NCBI RefSeq assembly: GCF_003628305.1
Contig: NZ_RBZM01000002.1
Span: forward strand, 62,001-126,000
Source: Cohnella endophytica
Lineage (GTDB): Bacteria; Bacillota; Bacilli; Paenibacillales; Paenibacillaceae
Length of the DNA stretch: 64,000 bases
Direction of reading: 5' to 3'
Below, in pieces: positions 42,811 to 53,409 of the stretch (position 1 is the stretch's first letter; the number at the start of each line of letters is the position of its first letter). Below the pieces are notes generated by a model. That model worked only from the letters and a program-made list of their open reading frames with translations, was not told the DNA's origin and searched no databases. Made by a program: the position numbers and the translations under genes.

Positions 42811-42837
42811 CTAACGGAGCGAATCGGATAACGGTTT
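42811..42837 (-). promoter_or_regulatory. candidate ECF-sigma promoter of the cupredoxin module
   Basis: On the minus strand AAACC (42833-42837), 16 bases, CGTTAG (42811-42816), about 40 bases ahead of the first module gene. An AAC-type -35 and a CGT-type -10 at this spacing are typical of ECF promoters, so the module may be autoregulated by its own sigma factor. Confidence 0.45.
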
Positions 42838-42849
42838 GAGCATTTTCGC

Positions 42850-42895
42850 AAAAAATAAAAAAAGTCTCGCCGATCCGCGATGGGATAGGCAAGAC
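42850..42895 (-). terminator. terminator of thyA
   Basis: GTCTTGCC/GGCGAGAC stem (42888-42895 with 42864-42871) followed on the minus strand by TTTTTTTATTTTTT. Confidence 0.92.
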
Positions 42896-42911
42896 GATTG
42901 ATTTTCAGCGA

Positions 42912-43706
42912 TTATACGGCTACGGGAGCTTTTATTCCCGGATGGTGCTCATAACCTACGAATTCGAAGTCTTCGAACACGTAATCGAAGATCGAGTCAG
43001 GTTTGCGAACGATGTTCAATTTCGGAAGAGCGAGAGGCTCTCGCGACAACTGCAGCTTCACCTGTTCAAGGTGATTGCTGTAAATATGAACGTCTCCTCC
43101 GGACCAGATAAACTCTCCGACTTCGAGCCCGCATTGCTGCGCGATCATATGCGTCAATAGTGCATAGGATGCGATATTAAACGGCAAACCCAGGAAAGTA
43201 TCTACGGAGCGCATCGTCAGCATGCAAGAGAGCTTGCCATCCGCCACGTAAAATTGGAACACGAAATGGCAAGGAGGAAGCTTCATCTCGTCGATTACCG
43301 CTACGTTCCAAGCGCTGACGAGATGTCTGCGGGAGTTCGGGTTGTTCTTGATACCGTCGACGACTTGCTGAATCTGATCGATTACTCGGCCGTCCGGAGT
43401 CTCCCATGCACGCCACTGGGAGCCGTACACCGGACCGAGATCGCCGTTCTCGTCCGCCCATTCGTCCCAAATCCGCACGCCATGTTCCTTCAAATAATGA
43501 ATGTTCGTATCGCCGCGCAGGAACCAGAGCAATTCATGCACGACCGATTTCAAATGAATTCGCTTCGTAGTCACGAGCGGGAACCCTTCCGCCAAATCGA
43601 AACGAAGCTGCCGTCCGAATACGGACAGCGTTCCTGTGCCGGTGCGGTCCCCTTTCTCGGTTCCGTGATCCAGCACGTCCTGCAACAAATCCAAATAATT
43701 ACGCAA
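42912..43706 (-). CDS. thyA: thymidylate synthase
   Basis: Makes dTMP from dUMP using methylene-tetrahydrofolate. The start is TTG at 43706, eight bases after GAGGTG: the frame then reads [20 protein letters not shown] and gives 264 residues, exactly the E. coli ThyA length; an ATG 14 codons further upstream lacks a site. Motifs: [12 protein letters not shown], catalytic Cys in [12 protein letters not shown] (about 146), [17 protein letters not shown], and [10 protein letters not shown]. The product works with folA, about 4 kb away. Confidence 0.97.
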   Translation of the reverse strand: MRNYLDLLQDVLDHGTEKGDRTGTGTLSVFGRQLRFDLAEGFPLVTTKRIHLKSVVHELLWFLRGDTNIHYLKEHGVRIWDEWADENGDLGPVYGSQWRAWETPDGRVIDQIQQVVDGIKNNPNSRRHLVSAWNVAVIDEMKLPPCHFVFQFYVADGKLSCMLTMRSVDTFLGLPFNIASYALLTHMIAQQCGLEVGEFIWSGGDVHIYSNHLEQVKLQLSREPLALPKLNIVRKPDSIFDYVFEDFEFVGYEHHPGIKAPVAV

Positions 43707-43769
43707 CGAGTACACACCTCGACGAAAGTTTTTTGTTAATTGTATCATCCGCTTCGATAACTGTCGACG

Positions 43770-44264
43770 TTACTCCGTTGTCGAATAATGCTGAGCGCGC
43801 CGTTTCTTGCGGAGGTCGTATCTTTCCGGCGCGCTGTCGAACAGCTTCCGCTCGGCCTCGTTTTCCGGCGTCACTGGCGGAACGGGCACCGGCTTCCCTT
43901 GCTCGTCAACGGCCACGAACGTGGAAAAAGCCGTGCAAGTCACCCTGCGGTCTCCGGTAAATAAATTCTCGGCTCTGACGACGACGTACACTTCCATAGA
44001 ACTTCGGTGCGTCCAGGTTACGAACGCCTCCAATTCGACCGTTTCGCCCAAACGGATCGGAGCCAGGAAGTCCAGACTGTCGGTAGAAGCTGTGACGACG
44101 GGTTTGCTGCAGTGCCGCATCGCGGCAATCGCGGAAATTTTATCGATGTAATTCATGAGCGTTCCGCCGAACATCGTACCGTGATGGTTGGTGTCCGTCG
44201 GGAACACGAGCTCCGTCATGATCGACCTCGATCGGCTCATCGGCCTTGCTGCATCCTCGCTCAT
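43770..44264 (-). CDS. acyl-CoA thioesterase (hotdog fold, YkhA-like)
   Basis: Hydrolyses acyl-CoA; 164 residues. The hotdog signature is TNHHGTMFGGTLMNYIDKISAIAAMRH (about 25-50), followed by TASTDSLDFLAPIRLGETVELEAFV and the strand YVVVRAENLFTGDRRV. This fits the YkhA/BACH-like acyl-CoA thioesterases (typical length 160-175). The tail DLRKKRRAQ is basic. Monocistronic, 21 bases downstream of nothing else on that strand until the lpdA terminator; substrate chain length not inferable. Confidence 0.9.
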   Translation of the reverse strand: MSEDAARPMSRSRSIMTELVFPTDTNHHGTMFGGTLMNYIDKISAIAAMRHCSKPVVTASTDSLDFLAPIRLGETVELEAFVTWTHRSSMEVYVVVRAENLFTGDRRVTCTAFSTFVAVDEQGKPVPVPPVTPENEAERKLFDSAPERYDLRKKRRAQHYSTTE

Positions 44265-44297
44265 CCGTTCCTCGCCTCTTTTCCGGTCAGGATAGAA

Positions 44298-44357
44298 AAT
44301 AAACCTTTATGAAGGATATGCCCGAACAAAGCCGGGAATCCCTCACAAAGGTTTATT
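44298..44357 (-). terminator. terminator of the pyruvate dehydrogenase operon
   Basis: AATAAACCTTT (44298-44308) pairs with AAAGGTTTATT (44347-44357) around a structured loop, with TTTATTTTC after it on the minus strand; ten bases past the lpdA stop. Confidence 0.75.
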
Positions 44358-44366
44358 CGTTATGGC

Positions 44367-45788
44367 TTAAGACTTAGGAGCGATCGTGTGGATCGGGTGA
44401 CCCATCGCGAGTTCCGCCGCATCCATCGTAATCTCCGCCAATGTCGGGTGAGCGTGGATCGTAAGCGCGATATCCTCGATCGTCGCTCCCATCTCGATCG
44501 CAAGGCCAAGCTCGGCGATCATGTTGGAAGCTTCGACGCCGGCGATTTGCGCGCCGAGCACAAGCCCGGTATCGACATCGTGAATCAATTTCAGGAAGCC
44601 GTCCGCGCCGTTCAGCGTGACCGCGCGGCCATTACCGCCGAACGGGAACTTGCTGGACTTCGCCTTGTGGCCTTTTTCCTTCGCTTCTTTTTCCGTGTAG
44701 CCGACGCTTGCGCATTCCGGATCGGAGAACGCGACCGCGGGAATGCATTTGTAATCGACTTTGGAAGGCAATCCGGCGATCGCTTCGGCCGCGACTTTCG
44801 CTTCGTAAGAAGCTTTGTGCGCGAGCGCTGCGCCCGGTACGATATCGCCGATCGCGAAGATGTGCTTAACGTTCGTACGGCATTGATCATCGACTTCGAT
44901 CAGGCCGCGCTCGCCGACTTTGACGCCGGCAAGCTCAAGACCCAGTTCTCCGTCCGTGTTCGGACGACGTCCGACGGTAACGAGCAAGTAGTCGGCCGTA
45001 ACCGTCTTCTGCTCTCCGCCTACTTCGTAAGTAACCGTAACGTCTTTGTCGGTTTGCTCGGCGCCTTTGGCAAGCGCTCCGTTTACGATTTCGACGTTAG
45101 ATTTTTTAAGTTTCTTCACGACGAGATTGCTCATGTCTTTATCGAAGCCCGGCAGAATCGTATCCGCGCCTTCGAGCACGGTGACTTGCACGCCGAATTT
45201 GGCGTACATTTGGCCAAGCTCGATTCCGATATAACCGCCGCCGATGACGATGAGGCTCTTCGGCAATTCAGGCAAGGACAGAGCTTCCGTCGAAGAAAGG
45301 ATGCGTTTGCCGAACGGGAAAGGCTTCAACTCGATCGGGCGGGAACCCGTCGCGATGATGCAGTTCTTGAAACGATAGCGAGGCGCTTCGTTATCGTTGA
45401 ACAGACGCGCTTCGTTCTCGTTGATGAACATGACTTCGCCTTGGAACATCTGTACTTTGTTCGCCTTCAACAGCATTTCCACGCCGCCCGTCATTTTGTT
45501 CACGACGGACGTTTTGTAATCTTGGACCTTGCCGAAGTCAACGCTGACATTGTCCGCGGATAATCCGTAGTCGCTTGCGTGTTGCATGGACTCGTAGTGA
45601 TGAGCGGAATTGATCAGCGCTTTGGACGGAATACATCCGACGTTCAAACAGACGCCGCCGAATTTGCCTTTGTCCGCGATAATAACTTTTTGACCTAATT
45701 GAGCGGCGCGGATAGCGGCAACGTAACCGCCGGGGCCTGCACCGATGACGAGCAAGTCGATATCTAGAGAAGCGTCTCCTACGACCAT
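44367..45788 (-). CDS. lpdA: dihydrolipoamide dehydrogenase (E3)
   Basis: FAD flavoprotein that reoxidises lipoamide of the pyruvate dehydrogenase complex and makes NADH; 473 residues. FAD site [20 protein letters not shown] (about 14-33), redox disulfide [15 protein letters not shown] (Cys pair at about 46 and 51), NAD site [19 protein letters not shown] (about 182), and the C-terminal active-site HAHPTLAE motif that reaches the partner subunit. It is the last gene of pdhABC-lpdA, three bases after pdhC, with GGAGGTG ahead of its ATG. Confidence 0.98.
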   Translation of the reverse strand: MVVGDASLDIDLLVIGAGPGGYVAAIRAAQLGQKVIIADKGKFGGVCLNVGCIPSKALINSAHHYESMQHASDYGLSADNVSVDFGKVQDYKTSVVNKMTGGVEMLLKANKVQMFQGEVMFINENEARLFNDNEAPRYRFKNCIIATGSRPIELKPFPFGKRILSSTEALSLPELPKSLIVIGGGYIGIELGQMYAKFGVQVTVLEGADTILPGFDKDMSNLVVKKLKKSNVEIVNGALAKGAEQTDKDVTVTYEVGGEQKTVTADYLLVTVGRRPNTDGELGLELAGVKVGERGLIEVDDQCRTNVKHIFAIGDIVPGAALAHKASYEAKVAAEAIAGLPSKVDYKCIPAVAFSDPECASVGYTEKEAKEKGHKAKSSKFPFGGNGRAVTLNGADGFLKLIHDVDTGLVLGAQIAGVEASNMIAELGLAIEMGATIEDIALTIHAHPTLAEITMDAAELAMGHPIHTIAPKS

Positions 45789-45791
45789 GAG

Positions 45792-47138
45792 TTACACCTC
45801 CATAACAAGCAACTCAGGATCGCTGAGCAGCTGTTTAATGTAGTTTAAGAAGTTTTGCGCCGTAGCGCCGTCTATGATGCGGTGGTCAAAGCTAAGAGAC
45901 AATGCCATTACGGGAGCGATTACGATCTCGCCGTTCTTGACGACGGCTTTCTCGCTGATCCGTCCCGTGCCGAGAATCGCGACTTCAGGGAAATTGATGA
46001 CCGGCGTAAAGAACATGCCGCCAGCTGAGCCGATGTTCGTGATCGAAATCGTGCTGCCCTTAAGTTCGCTCGCGCCTAGCTTGCCGTCGCGACCGCGAGT
46101 CGCGAGATCGCGGATCTCGTTCGCGATGGACCAGACGTTCTTGCGGTCCGCGTCGAAGACGACCGGTACGATCAAGCCGTTATCGGTGTCCGTCGCGATC
46201 CCGATGTTGTAGTATTTCTTGTAGACGATTTCGTTAGCCGCTTCGTCGATCATCGCGTTCAAAGCCGGGAATTCGCGGCATGCCGCGACAAGAGCTTTTA
46301 CGATGAAAGGCAAATAAGTAAGCTTAACGCCTTTTTTCTCGGCTACGGGTTTGGCGCGCGTACGAAGCGCGACAAGTCCGGTAACGTCTACTTCGTCCAT
46401 CAGCGTTACGTGCGGCGCCGTGTAGACGGATTTGACCATTGCGTTGGCGATCGCTTTGCGAATGCCTTTGAACGGCACGCGCTCTTCGACGCCAGGACCG
46501 CTTACGGAACCGACGGCTTTCGGAGCGGCCGCTGGAGCGGATGCCGTGCCGGATGTTGCCGGAGCTTCCGTTGTTGCAGCTTTCGGAGCGGAGCCGCCCG
46601 TTGCGAAGCCTTCGATATCTTCGCGAGTAATGCGACCGTTCTTGCCTGTACCGGCAACTTCGGAGATCGTTACGCCTTTCTCGCGAGCGAACTTGCGAAC
46701 GCTTGGCGTCGCCAAGACGGATCCGCCGTTAGCAGGTTGCGCCGTCGGTGCAGGAGCTGCAGCCGCTGGGGCAGCTGGCGTTTCCGCGGCAGGTTGTTGC
46801 GCCGGTTGGCCTTGCGTATCGGCACCGCCGGTAGCGCTGTTGCCGCTGGCGGCAGGAGCGTGATCGGATGCGGCATGTCCTTGGTCAGGCACTTCGCCTT
46901 CCGCTTCGATGATCGCAACGACTTCGCCTACGCGCATGACTTGTCCGTCTTTGGCCAGCACTTCGACCACTTTACCGTTGACCGGGCAAGGAACTTCCAC
47001 GATCGCTTTATCGTTCTGTACTTCCATAATGATATCTTCGTCTGTCACCGTCTGGCCCGGCGCGATATGCATTTTGACGATTTCGCCTTCATGCAACCCT
47101 TCGCCGAGCTCCGGGAACCGATATTCAAATCTCGTCAC
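45792..47138 (-). CDS. pdhC: dihydrolipoamide acetyltransferase (E2)
   Basis: Core of the pyruvate dehydrogenase complex, 448 residues. N-terminal lipoyl domain with the lipoylated Lys in [12 protein letters not shown] (about 44), an Ala/Pro/Thr linker, a peripheral-subunit-binding domain ([14 protein letters not shown] and [15 protein letters not shown], about 140-180) that binds E1/E3, a second linker, and the catalytic acetyltransferase domain ending in [21 protein letters not shown] with the active-site His/Asp. GTG start, seven bases after GGAGG, 16 bases after pdhB. One lipoyl domain only. Confidence 0.98.
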   Translation of the reverse strand: MTRFEYRFPELGEGLHEGEIVKMHIAPGQTVTDEDIIMEVQNDKAIVEVPCPVNGKVVEVLAKDGQVMRVGEVVAIIEAEGEVPDQGHAASDHAPAASGNSATGGADTQGQPAQQPAAETPAAPAAAAPAPTAQPANGGSVLATPSVRKFAREKGVTISEVAGTGKNGRITREDIEGFATGGSAPKAATTEAPATSGTASAPAAAPKAVGSVSGPGVEERVPFKGIRKAIANAMVKSVYTAPHVTLMDEVDVTGLVALRTRAKPVAEKKGVKLTYLPFIVKALVAACREFPALNAMIDEAANEIVYKKYYNIGIATDTDNGLIVPVVFDADRKNVWSIANEIRDLATRGRDGKLGASELKGSTISITNIGSAGGMFFTPVINFPEVAILGTGRISEKAVVKNGEIVIAPVMALSLSFDHRIIDGATAQNFLNYIKQLLSDPELLVMEV

Positions 47139-47154
47139 CTGGAGACCTCCTCGA

Positions 47155-48132
47155 TTAGAACTGAAGAACCTGGTTTGCGGTTTTCACGATGCGAGCCACC
47201 GACGGCAACCATGCATCCTCGATTTGCGCGAACGGATAGACCGTGTCAGGCCCTGCGCAACGAAGCACCGGAGCTTCCAAGTGCAGAATTGCTTTTTCGT
47301 TAATTTGCGCGATGATTTCGGCGGCCGCGCCGGAAGTTTTCTGAGCTTCCTGAACGACGATCGCGCGATTCGTTTTCTGGATCGAAGCGACGATCGTGTC
47401 GATATCCAGCGGCAGAAGCGTACGCAAGTCGATGACTTCCGCGGAAACGCCGTTTTTCTCGAGTTCTTCGGCGGCTTTAACTGCCGTGTGCACCATCAGG
47501 CCGTAAGAGATAATCGTAATGTCTTTGCCCTCGCGTACGACTTTGGCTTTGCCGATCGGAACCGTGTATTCGCCCTCCGGAACTTCATCGCGGAATGCAT
47601 GGTACAAGTTCAGATGCTCCATGAAGAATACGGGATCGTTATCGCGAATCGCCGAGATCAACAGGCCTTTCGCGTCATAAGGGTTAGAAGGAACAATAAC
47701 CTTGATGCCCGGCGTTTGAATCGCCAAGCCTTCGAGCGAATCGGTATGCAGCTCCGCCGCTTTAACGCCGCCGCCGAAAGGCGTACGGAACACGATCGGA
47801 GCGTGGTAACGTCCGCCGGAGCGATAACGCATCCGCGCCGCTTGCACGAACATTTGGTCTAAAGCTTCATAGATAAAACCTACGAACTGGATTTCGGCAA
47901 TCGGACGGAAGCCTTGAGTTCCAAGACCGACGGCCAAGCCTCCGATCGCGGATTCGGCAAGAGGCGTATCGAACACGCGCGTTTCGCCGAATTCTCCTTG
48001 CAAGCCTTCCGTAGCACGGAATACGCCGCCGACTTTACCGACGTCTTCTCCGAACAAGATAACGTTAGGGTCGCGTTTCAGCTCGACGCGCATTGCGTCG
48101 CGAATCGCTTCCTTCATATTCATTTGAGCCAT
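47155..48132 (-). CDS. pdhB: pyruvate dehydrogenase E1 beta subunit
   Basis: 325 residues from ATG 48132, which follows GGAGAG; the frame extends upstream to 48240 without a site. Motifs: [21 protein letters not shown] (about 22-42), [43 protein letters not shown], and the C-terminal transketolase-type domain. With pdhA it forms the thiamine-diphosphate E1 that decarboxylates pyruvate. The 173-bp gap to pdhA is longer than other gaps in the operon but has no clear promoter. Confidence 0.97.
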   Translation of the reverse strand: MAQMNMKEAIRDAMRVELKRDPNVILFGEDVGKVGGVFRATEGLQGEFGETRVFDTPLAESAIGGLAVGLGTQGFRPIAEIQFVGFIYEALDQMFVQAARMRYRSGGRYHAPIVFRTPFGGGVKAAELHTDSLEGLAIQTPGIKVIVPSNPYDAKGLLISAIRDNDPVFFMEHLNLYHAFRDEVPEGEYTVPIGKAKVVREGKDITIISYGLMVHTAVKAAEELEKNGVSAEVIDLRTLLPLDIDTIVASIQKTNRAIVVQEAQKTSGAAAEIIAQINEKAILHLEAPVLRCAGPDTVYPFAQIEDAWLPSVARIVKTANQVLQF

Positions 48133-48305
48133 GCTGCTAAACTCTCCTCGCCATGAGCGATCTGATGCGTCGGCGATGGGAACGCCGCCCGCCAGTCGTC
48201 TCGCAGAATATATTGATGATTCATCGTTTTTAAGTTCCACGCTTATCCATTACTGAATCATCTCCGACATGAACGGAATGCCGCACGAATAGCGGCGATA
48301 GCCGT

Positions 48306-49460
<1,155 letters not shown>

Positions 49461-49462
49461 TT

Positions 49463-49492
49463 ATTATATCCCTGTTTAAGTGATTTGGTCAA
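49463..49492 (-). promoter_or_regulatory. sigma-A promoter of the pdh operon
   Basis: On the minus strand TTGACC (49487-49492), 18 bases, perfect TATAAT (49463-49468), about 50 bases ahead of pdhA. The region 49440-49656 also serves as the gap to the divergent esterase gene; nothing else is evident in it. Confidence 0.75.
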
Positions 49493-49656
49493 AGGAAAAC
49501 TCCAAAAACCCTTTATTTATATAGCTTTCGTCCAATTCATGTTTGTATAACAGGATTATAATATCTATGTAACAGTGTAATACACCATCTCTTAATTACC
49601 ATCCATTGTTTTGCCCATGCCCGCGATTTCCCATACCTGACAAGGAGGCTTGTCCG

Positions 49657-50409
49657 ATGAGCGACAACCCGTTATACAAGAGAACCATTCATAAGCACGA
49701 CATTCCGAGCACCATCCTTCCCGAGGGTCAACGCACGATTCGAGTTTATTTGCCACCCGGTTTTCAAGCTTGGATTAGCTACCCCGTCGTCTATTGCCAA
49801 GACGGCGAAGATTTTTTTAACTTCGGGCGCATCGCTACTCATGCGCAACGACTCATCCTCGAAGAGGACTGGGATCCCTTCATCATCGTCGGCGTAGAAG
49901 TGGACAAATCGCAACGCACTTCGGAATATGCACCTGACGGCGAGCGTTACCCTTTATATACCCGTTTTTTCGCGGAAGAAATGGTTCCTTGGGTGGAATC
50001 GCATTATCCAGTCCGCGACACGCCGGAGATGAGGCTTCTGGCCGGAGATTCTCTGGGCGGTGCCGTTTCGTTATCCCTCGCTCTCGCCTATCCATCGCTA
50101 TTCAACCGAATCCTCTCATTGTCCGGGGCATTCTACGAGGCTTACTTCGAGCAATTGCGGCAAGCGGGCTCTCTGGATCGCTTAAAGCTGTGGATGGTCG
50201 TCGGTCTTCAAGAGACCGCGTACCCGACGGATCGCGGGACATTCGATTTCGTGAAACTAAACCGGGATGCGGTGCGACTGCTAGAGGAAAAAGGAGCAAA
50301 GCTGCATTACGCGGAAAAGGAAGGCGAGCACAAATGGGGCTTCTGGCAGCAACAGCTACCCGAGGCGTTGGCCGCTTTCCTCGGTCCCGCTCCACGATTG
50401 TTCGAATAG
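49657..50409 (+). CDS. alpha/beta hydrolase, esterase D family
   Basis: A 250-residue esterase-like protein of the IroE/esterase D type (PF00756). Motifs: RVYLPPGF, YPVVYCQDGEDFF (about 42), GRIAT, nucleophile elbow GDSLGGAVSLSLALAYP (about 128), Asp in the VVGLQET region and a late His in EKEGEHKWGFW (about 227). No signal peptide. ATG 49657 follows AAGGAGG at eight bases; an upstream in-frame ATG at 49606 has none. The substrate may be an acyl or siderophore-like ester; not determinable. It ends just before the repeat arrays. Confidence 0.88.
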   Translation: MSDNPLYKRTIHKHDIPSTILPEGQRTIRVYLPPGFQAWISYPVVYCQDGEDFFNFGRIATHAQRLILEEDWDPFIIVGVEVDKSQRTSEYAPDGERYPLYTRFFAEEMVPWVESHYPVRDTPEMRLLAGDSLGGAVSLSLALAYPSLFNRILSLSGAFYEAYFEQLRQAGSLDRLKLWMVVGLQETAYPTDRGTFDFVKLNRDAVRLLEEKGAKLHYAEKEGEHKWGFWQQQLPEALAAFLGPAPRLFE

Positions 50410-50428
50410 TTAGTCTGCTAGGATGAGG

Positions 50429-51220
50429 TTAGCGGAACGCGGTTCCGTTAATTCTTAGAATGGGGTTCATCTGCGAAAAATAGCGGAACGTGCTTCCGTT
50501 ACTTCGGTGGTTTGAGCCTGTTCGAGGTAATTAGTGGAACGTGCTTCCGTTACTTCGGTGGTTTAAGTCTGTTCGAGGTAAATAACGGAACGTGCTTCCG
50601 TTACTTCGGCGGTTTGAGTCCGTTCGAGGTAAATAGCGGAACGTGCTTCCGTTACTTCGGTGGTTTGAGTCTATTCGAGGTAATTAGCGGAACGTGCTTC
50701 CGTTACTTCGATAGTTTGGGTCCGTTCGAGTTAAATAGCGGAACGTGCTTCCGTTCCTTCGGTAGTTTGAGTCCGTTCGAGTTAAATAGCGGAATGTGGT
50801 TCCGTTACTTCGGTGGTTTGAGTCTATTCGAGGTAATTAGCGGAACGTCCTTCCGTTACTTCGGCGGTTTGAGTCTGTTTGAGGTAAATAGCAGAACGTC
50901 CTTCCGCTATCTCTGTGGAATGGGGCCGCTTGTGGTAATTAGTGGAAAGAGGTTCCGTTATTTCGGTGTTTTGAGTCTATTCGAGGTAATTAGTGGAAGC
51001 GTGCTTCCGTTACTTCGGTGTTTTGAGTCTGTTCGAGGTAATTAGCGGAACGTGCTTCCGTTACTTCGGTGGGTTGAGTCTGTTCGAAGCAATTAGCGGA
51101 ACACGCTTCCGCTATCTCTGTGGAATTGGACCGTTTGTGGTAATTAGTGGAAAGCGGTTCCGTTACTTCGGTGGGTTGAGTCCGTTCGTGGCAATTAGCG
51201 GGGCGTGGGTCCGCAATTGT
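50429..51220. repeat. tandem array A: 16 units of 51 bp, each with a GGAA/TTCC inverted repeat
   Basis: Units begin at 50434, 50485, 50536, 50587, 50638, 50689, 50740, 50791, 50842, 50893, 50944, 50995, 51047, 51098, 51149 and 51200. The period is 51 bases with one 52-base step caused by a single extra base at 50995. Each unit holds AGCGGAACGTGCTTCCGTTA, whose GGAA/TTCC arms are best conserved (a perfect 8-bp stem in the copy at 50583), then a spacer of about 30 bases that drifts. Because 51 is a multiple of three, one frame stays open for 177 codons with a 17-residue period, but there is no ribosome binding site and the residues look like translated repeat. Confidence 0.95.
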
Positions 51221-51273
51221 ACTAAAACCTTATTTCATCCATTAGCAATCTTTCAGAGGGTTAGGTATTATGG

Positions 51274-51640
51274 AGAACCTTGCTTCCTCTAAATCGGTCC
51301 TACAAACACTTTAGCGCTCCGGGAGAACCCTATTTTCTCTAAATCATTAACCAAACTCAATTAGCGCCCTGGGAGAACCTTGTTTCCTCCAAAACCGTCC
51401 CTTCGGACACTTTAGTGCTCCTGGAGAACCTTATCTACTCCAAAGCATACTAAACAAACTCATTAACGCCCTGGGAGAACCTTGTTTCTTCCAAAACCGT
51501 CCTACAAACACTTTAGCGCTCCTGGAGAACCTTATTTACTCAAAATCCTACCACACAAACCGATTAACGCCCTGGGAGAACCTTGTTTCCTCCAAAATCG
51601 GCCCCATAAACAATTCAGTGCTCCGGGAGATGTCTCCGGT
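51274..51640. repeat. tandem array B: seven units of 50-51 bp alternating in two variants
   Basis: Units begin at 51274, 51324, 51374, 51425, 51476, 51526 and 51577, with a truncated eighth at 51628. Each starts GGGAGAACCTTRTTTCCTCCA with GGAG/CTCC arms. Odd units carry an ACCGTCC-CACTTTAGCGCTCC type spacer and even units a CAAACTCATTAACGCCC type, so a 100-bp dimer repeats. The sequence differs from array A, but the period and the pattern 'TTAGCG then inverted repeat' are shared. Confidence 0.92.
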
Positions 51641-51695
51641 GCGCGGGCCGATGAATCTGCAAGTGCCAACTAGCTTGCCCTATCGTTAGCGAATC

Positions 51696-51740
51696 AAAAG
51701 CCAACCGCCCAAGTCGTCAAGACTCGGGCGGTTGGCTTTT
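51696..51740 (-). terminator. terminator of the 51.8-kb gene
   Basis: Perfect 15-bp stem AAAAGCCAACCGCCC (51696-51710) with 51726-51740, about ten bases past the minus-strand stop; also able to stop plus-strand transcripts. Confidence 0.85.
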
Positions 51741-51750
51741 GGATGTTCTC

Positions 51751-52287
51751 TTATTCGGGCTCGCCTAGAGGAGGTAGCCGTTGGTCGATCGACTCGAGCA
51801 ATCTCCTGACTTCCTCTTCCCCGTACTTACCGGATGCTCGGAATTCAAGCAACTGCTCGCGCAAAAACTTTTCCGTCTCGGCGGCTTCCGTTTCTTCGTT
51901 CGCGGCTCCGTCCGGATCGTACCAAACGAATCCGCCGTCCGGACCGTTTCGAAGATAGGCAATCGTCCAATGCTCGGGATATACGAACAGCGGCGAACCT
52001 AGCGCGAGAGCGATTACGTCGTCGTGATCAAGAGGCATTAAGTGGTGGTACTCCTCTTCTACTCCTCCGCCGGCCACGTGAATGTGAAATGCCGCGAAAT
52101 GCAAATAGTGTTCGCCGGTTTCCCTATCTTTGACGACGCGGTACATCTCGAGCTCGTCTTCCTTTAACGTTTTTACCGGTTCCAAGCGACGCGTCAGCTC
52201 AACTTGGGAAACGAGCCGCAGCTGTTTCAAGGACACGGGAAGCGGCGCCGACGACGTTAGTCCTGCTTGCTCAGGCTTGTCGTCCAT
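51751..52287 (-). CDS. conserved protein of unknown function, 178 aa
   Basis: Soluble acidic protein. Residues 10-75 contain a predicted strand-rich part with YRVVKDRETGEHYLHFAAFHIHV; the middle has DHDDVIALALGSPLFVYPEHWTIAYLRNGPDGGFVWYDPDG; the C-terminus is a charged helix (ETEKFLREQLLEFRASGKYGEEEVRRLLESIDQ). I do not recognise the family. ATG 52287 follows AAGGGGG at eight bases and overlaps the end of the phosphatase gene, so the two are coupled. Confidence 0.75.
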   Translation of the reverse strand: MDDKPEQAGLTSSAPLPVSLKQLRLVSQVELTRRLEPVKTLKEDELEMYRVVKDRETGEHYLHFAAFHIHVAGGGVEEEYHHLMPLDHDDVIALALGSPLFVYPEHWTIAYLRNGPDGGFVWYDPDGAANEETEAAETEKFLREQLLEFRASGKYGEEEVRRLLESIDQRLPPLGEPE

Positions 52288-52762
52288 CCGCGAGGCCCCC
52301 TTCATCTTTGATCCGTTCAAGCAACCGCTCGCAGCCCGCTTTCACGAGTTCGTATACTTCGTCGAAGTTGCCGGAGTAATAAGGGTCGGGGACGTCGTCG
52401 ATGCCTTTCTCGGGCAACAACGACAAAAACCGGATGATGCGCGCCCGCGAATTCGCACCCAGCATCTCCCGAATATCCTTCTCGTTCTTCGTGTCCATGG
52501 CAACGATCAGATCGAATTGACTTCCATCGGAAGCCAAGATTTGTCTTGCGCGCATGCCCTCATAGGAGATCGAATAACGATCCAACAGCTTCCGGGTCCC
52601 TTCATGAGGGGGATGTCCGATATGCCAGTCCCCCGTGCCGGCGGAATCGACCGTGATCTCCCGCTCCAATCCCGAGCGCTTAATTAAACCTCTGAATACG
52701 GCCTCCGCCATCGGCGAGCGGCAAATGTTGCCCAAACAAACGAATAAGACGGAATAACTCAT
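52271..52762 (-). CDS. low molecular weight protein-tyrosine phosphatase
   Basis: 163 residues. The P-loop signature is VLFVCLGNICRSPMAEAVF (residues 4-22; nucleophile Cys in CLGNICRS) and the general acid Asp lies in VPDPYYSGNFDEVYELV (about 126). These are the full set for LMW-PTPs, which remove phosphate from tyrosine or arginine in proteins (YwlE/YfkJ class). ATG 52762 follows GGAGG; a 72-base upstream extension is unlikely. Confidence 0.95.
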   Translation of the reverse strand: MSYSVLFVCLGNICRSPMAEAVFRGLIKRSGLEREITVDSAGTGDWHIGHPPHEGTRKLLDRYSISYEGMRARQILASDGSQFDLIVAMDTKNEKDIREMLGANSRARIIRFLSLLPEKGIDDVPDPYYSGNFDEVYELVKAGCERLLERIKDEGGLADGRQA

Positions 52763-52779
52763 AATAACAGGACCTCCGA

Positions 52780-53409
52780 TTATTGGCTTCTGCGCTCTTC
52801 GGCAACTCTTAAAGAACGGCGCGGCAGCTTCCACTTATAATAGACGGATAACATCCGGAACAATACGACCAACAAAAATAAGCCGAACAACTCCCACGGT
52901 TTGTGCAAGTCGGCAAGGCCTAAAGCCAAGCCCGCCAATATCGCCCACACCGCATAGATTTCATCCCGCAGCACGAGAGGTTTGCGTCCGGCCAGAATGT
53001 CGCGGATCATTCCTCCGCCGATTCCCGTAAGCATAGCCGCGACCATGACTGCGCTAATCGGTAATTGCGTCTTGACCGCATAGGATGCCCCTTGTATCGC
53101 GAATGCCGCCAAGCCGATCGCGTCGAAGAACACTTCGCTTCGTTTCCAATGTTGTATCCACTTCAGCGGCAGGAAAAAAACGATTAAAATGGAGATCGCC
53201 GCCGTCTTCAAAAAAAGACCTTGGCTCCATAATGTAGTAACGGGGATGCCGATTAGCAGATTACGAATGATTCCGCCTCCGAACGCCGTGACCATCCCTA
53301 GCACGAATACGCCAAGTATATCGTAATCTTCTTCCATGGCGACGATCGCTCCGCTGATCGCGAAAGCAATGGTACCAATAATGCTAAACGCTTGAAATTC
53401 CCACTCCAA
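52780..53409 (-). CDS. TRIC-like (UPF0126) membrane protein
   Basis: 209 residues with seven hydrophobic segments and the doubled UPF0126/TRIC fold: FSIIGTIAFAISGAIVAMEEDYDILGVFVLG, the motif FGGGIIRNLLIG (about 48) and its second copy GIGGGMIRDILAGRKPLVL (about 130). Bacterial relatives are trimeric intracellular-cation-type channels; the physiological ion is uncertain. The start is probably TTG 53409, nine bases after GGAGGA; ATG 53436 lacks a site. Separate from the upstream plus-strand gene by 180 bases. Confidence 0.88.
   Translation of the reverse strand: MEWEFQAFSIIGTIAFAISGAIVAMEEDYDILGVFVLGMVTAFGGGIIRNLLIGIPVTTLWSQGLFLKTAAISILIVFFLPLKWIQHWKRSEVFFDAIGLAAFAIQGASYAVKTQLPISAVMVAAMLTGIGGGMIRDILAGRKPLVLRDEIYAVWAILAGLALGLADLHKPWELFGLFLLVVLFRMLSVYYKWKLPRRSLRVAEERRSQ

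Larger units (their letters stand above)
50410..51695. other. gene-free region between convergent genes, filled by repeat arrays
   Basis: 1.29 kb between the esterase stop and the terminator of the 51.7-kb gene. Apart from the two arrays and short joints (51221-51273 and 51641-51695) nothing else is seen: no ribosome binding site followed by a credible frame, and no mobile-element ends or target-site duplications. Confidence 0.85.

Noticed and set aside
44388..45563. 391-codon open frame antisense to lpdA
   Set aside because: Complement shadow of a clear dihydrolipoamide dehydrogenase gene.
50512..51045. A 177-codon open frame with a 17-residue repeat across array A
   Set aside because: It stays open only because the 51-bp period is a multiple of three. 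There is no ribosome binding site, the frame breaks at the one-base insertion at 50995, and the repeats continue outside it.
50429..51640. CRISPR array
   Set aside because: Units are conserved over the whole length with no unique spacers of constant size, and no cas genes are present.
51482..51673. 63-codon frame in array B
   Set aside because: Repeat-derived, no ribosome binding site, no recognisable protein.
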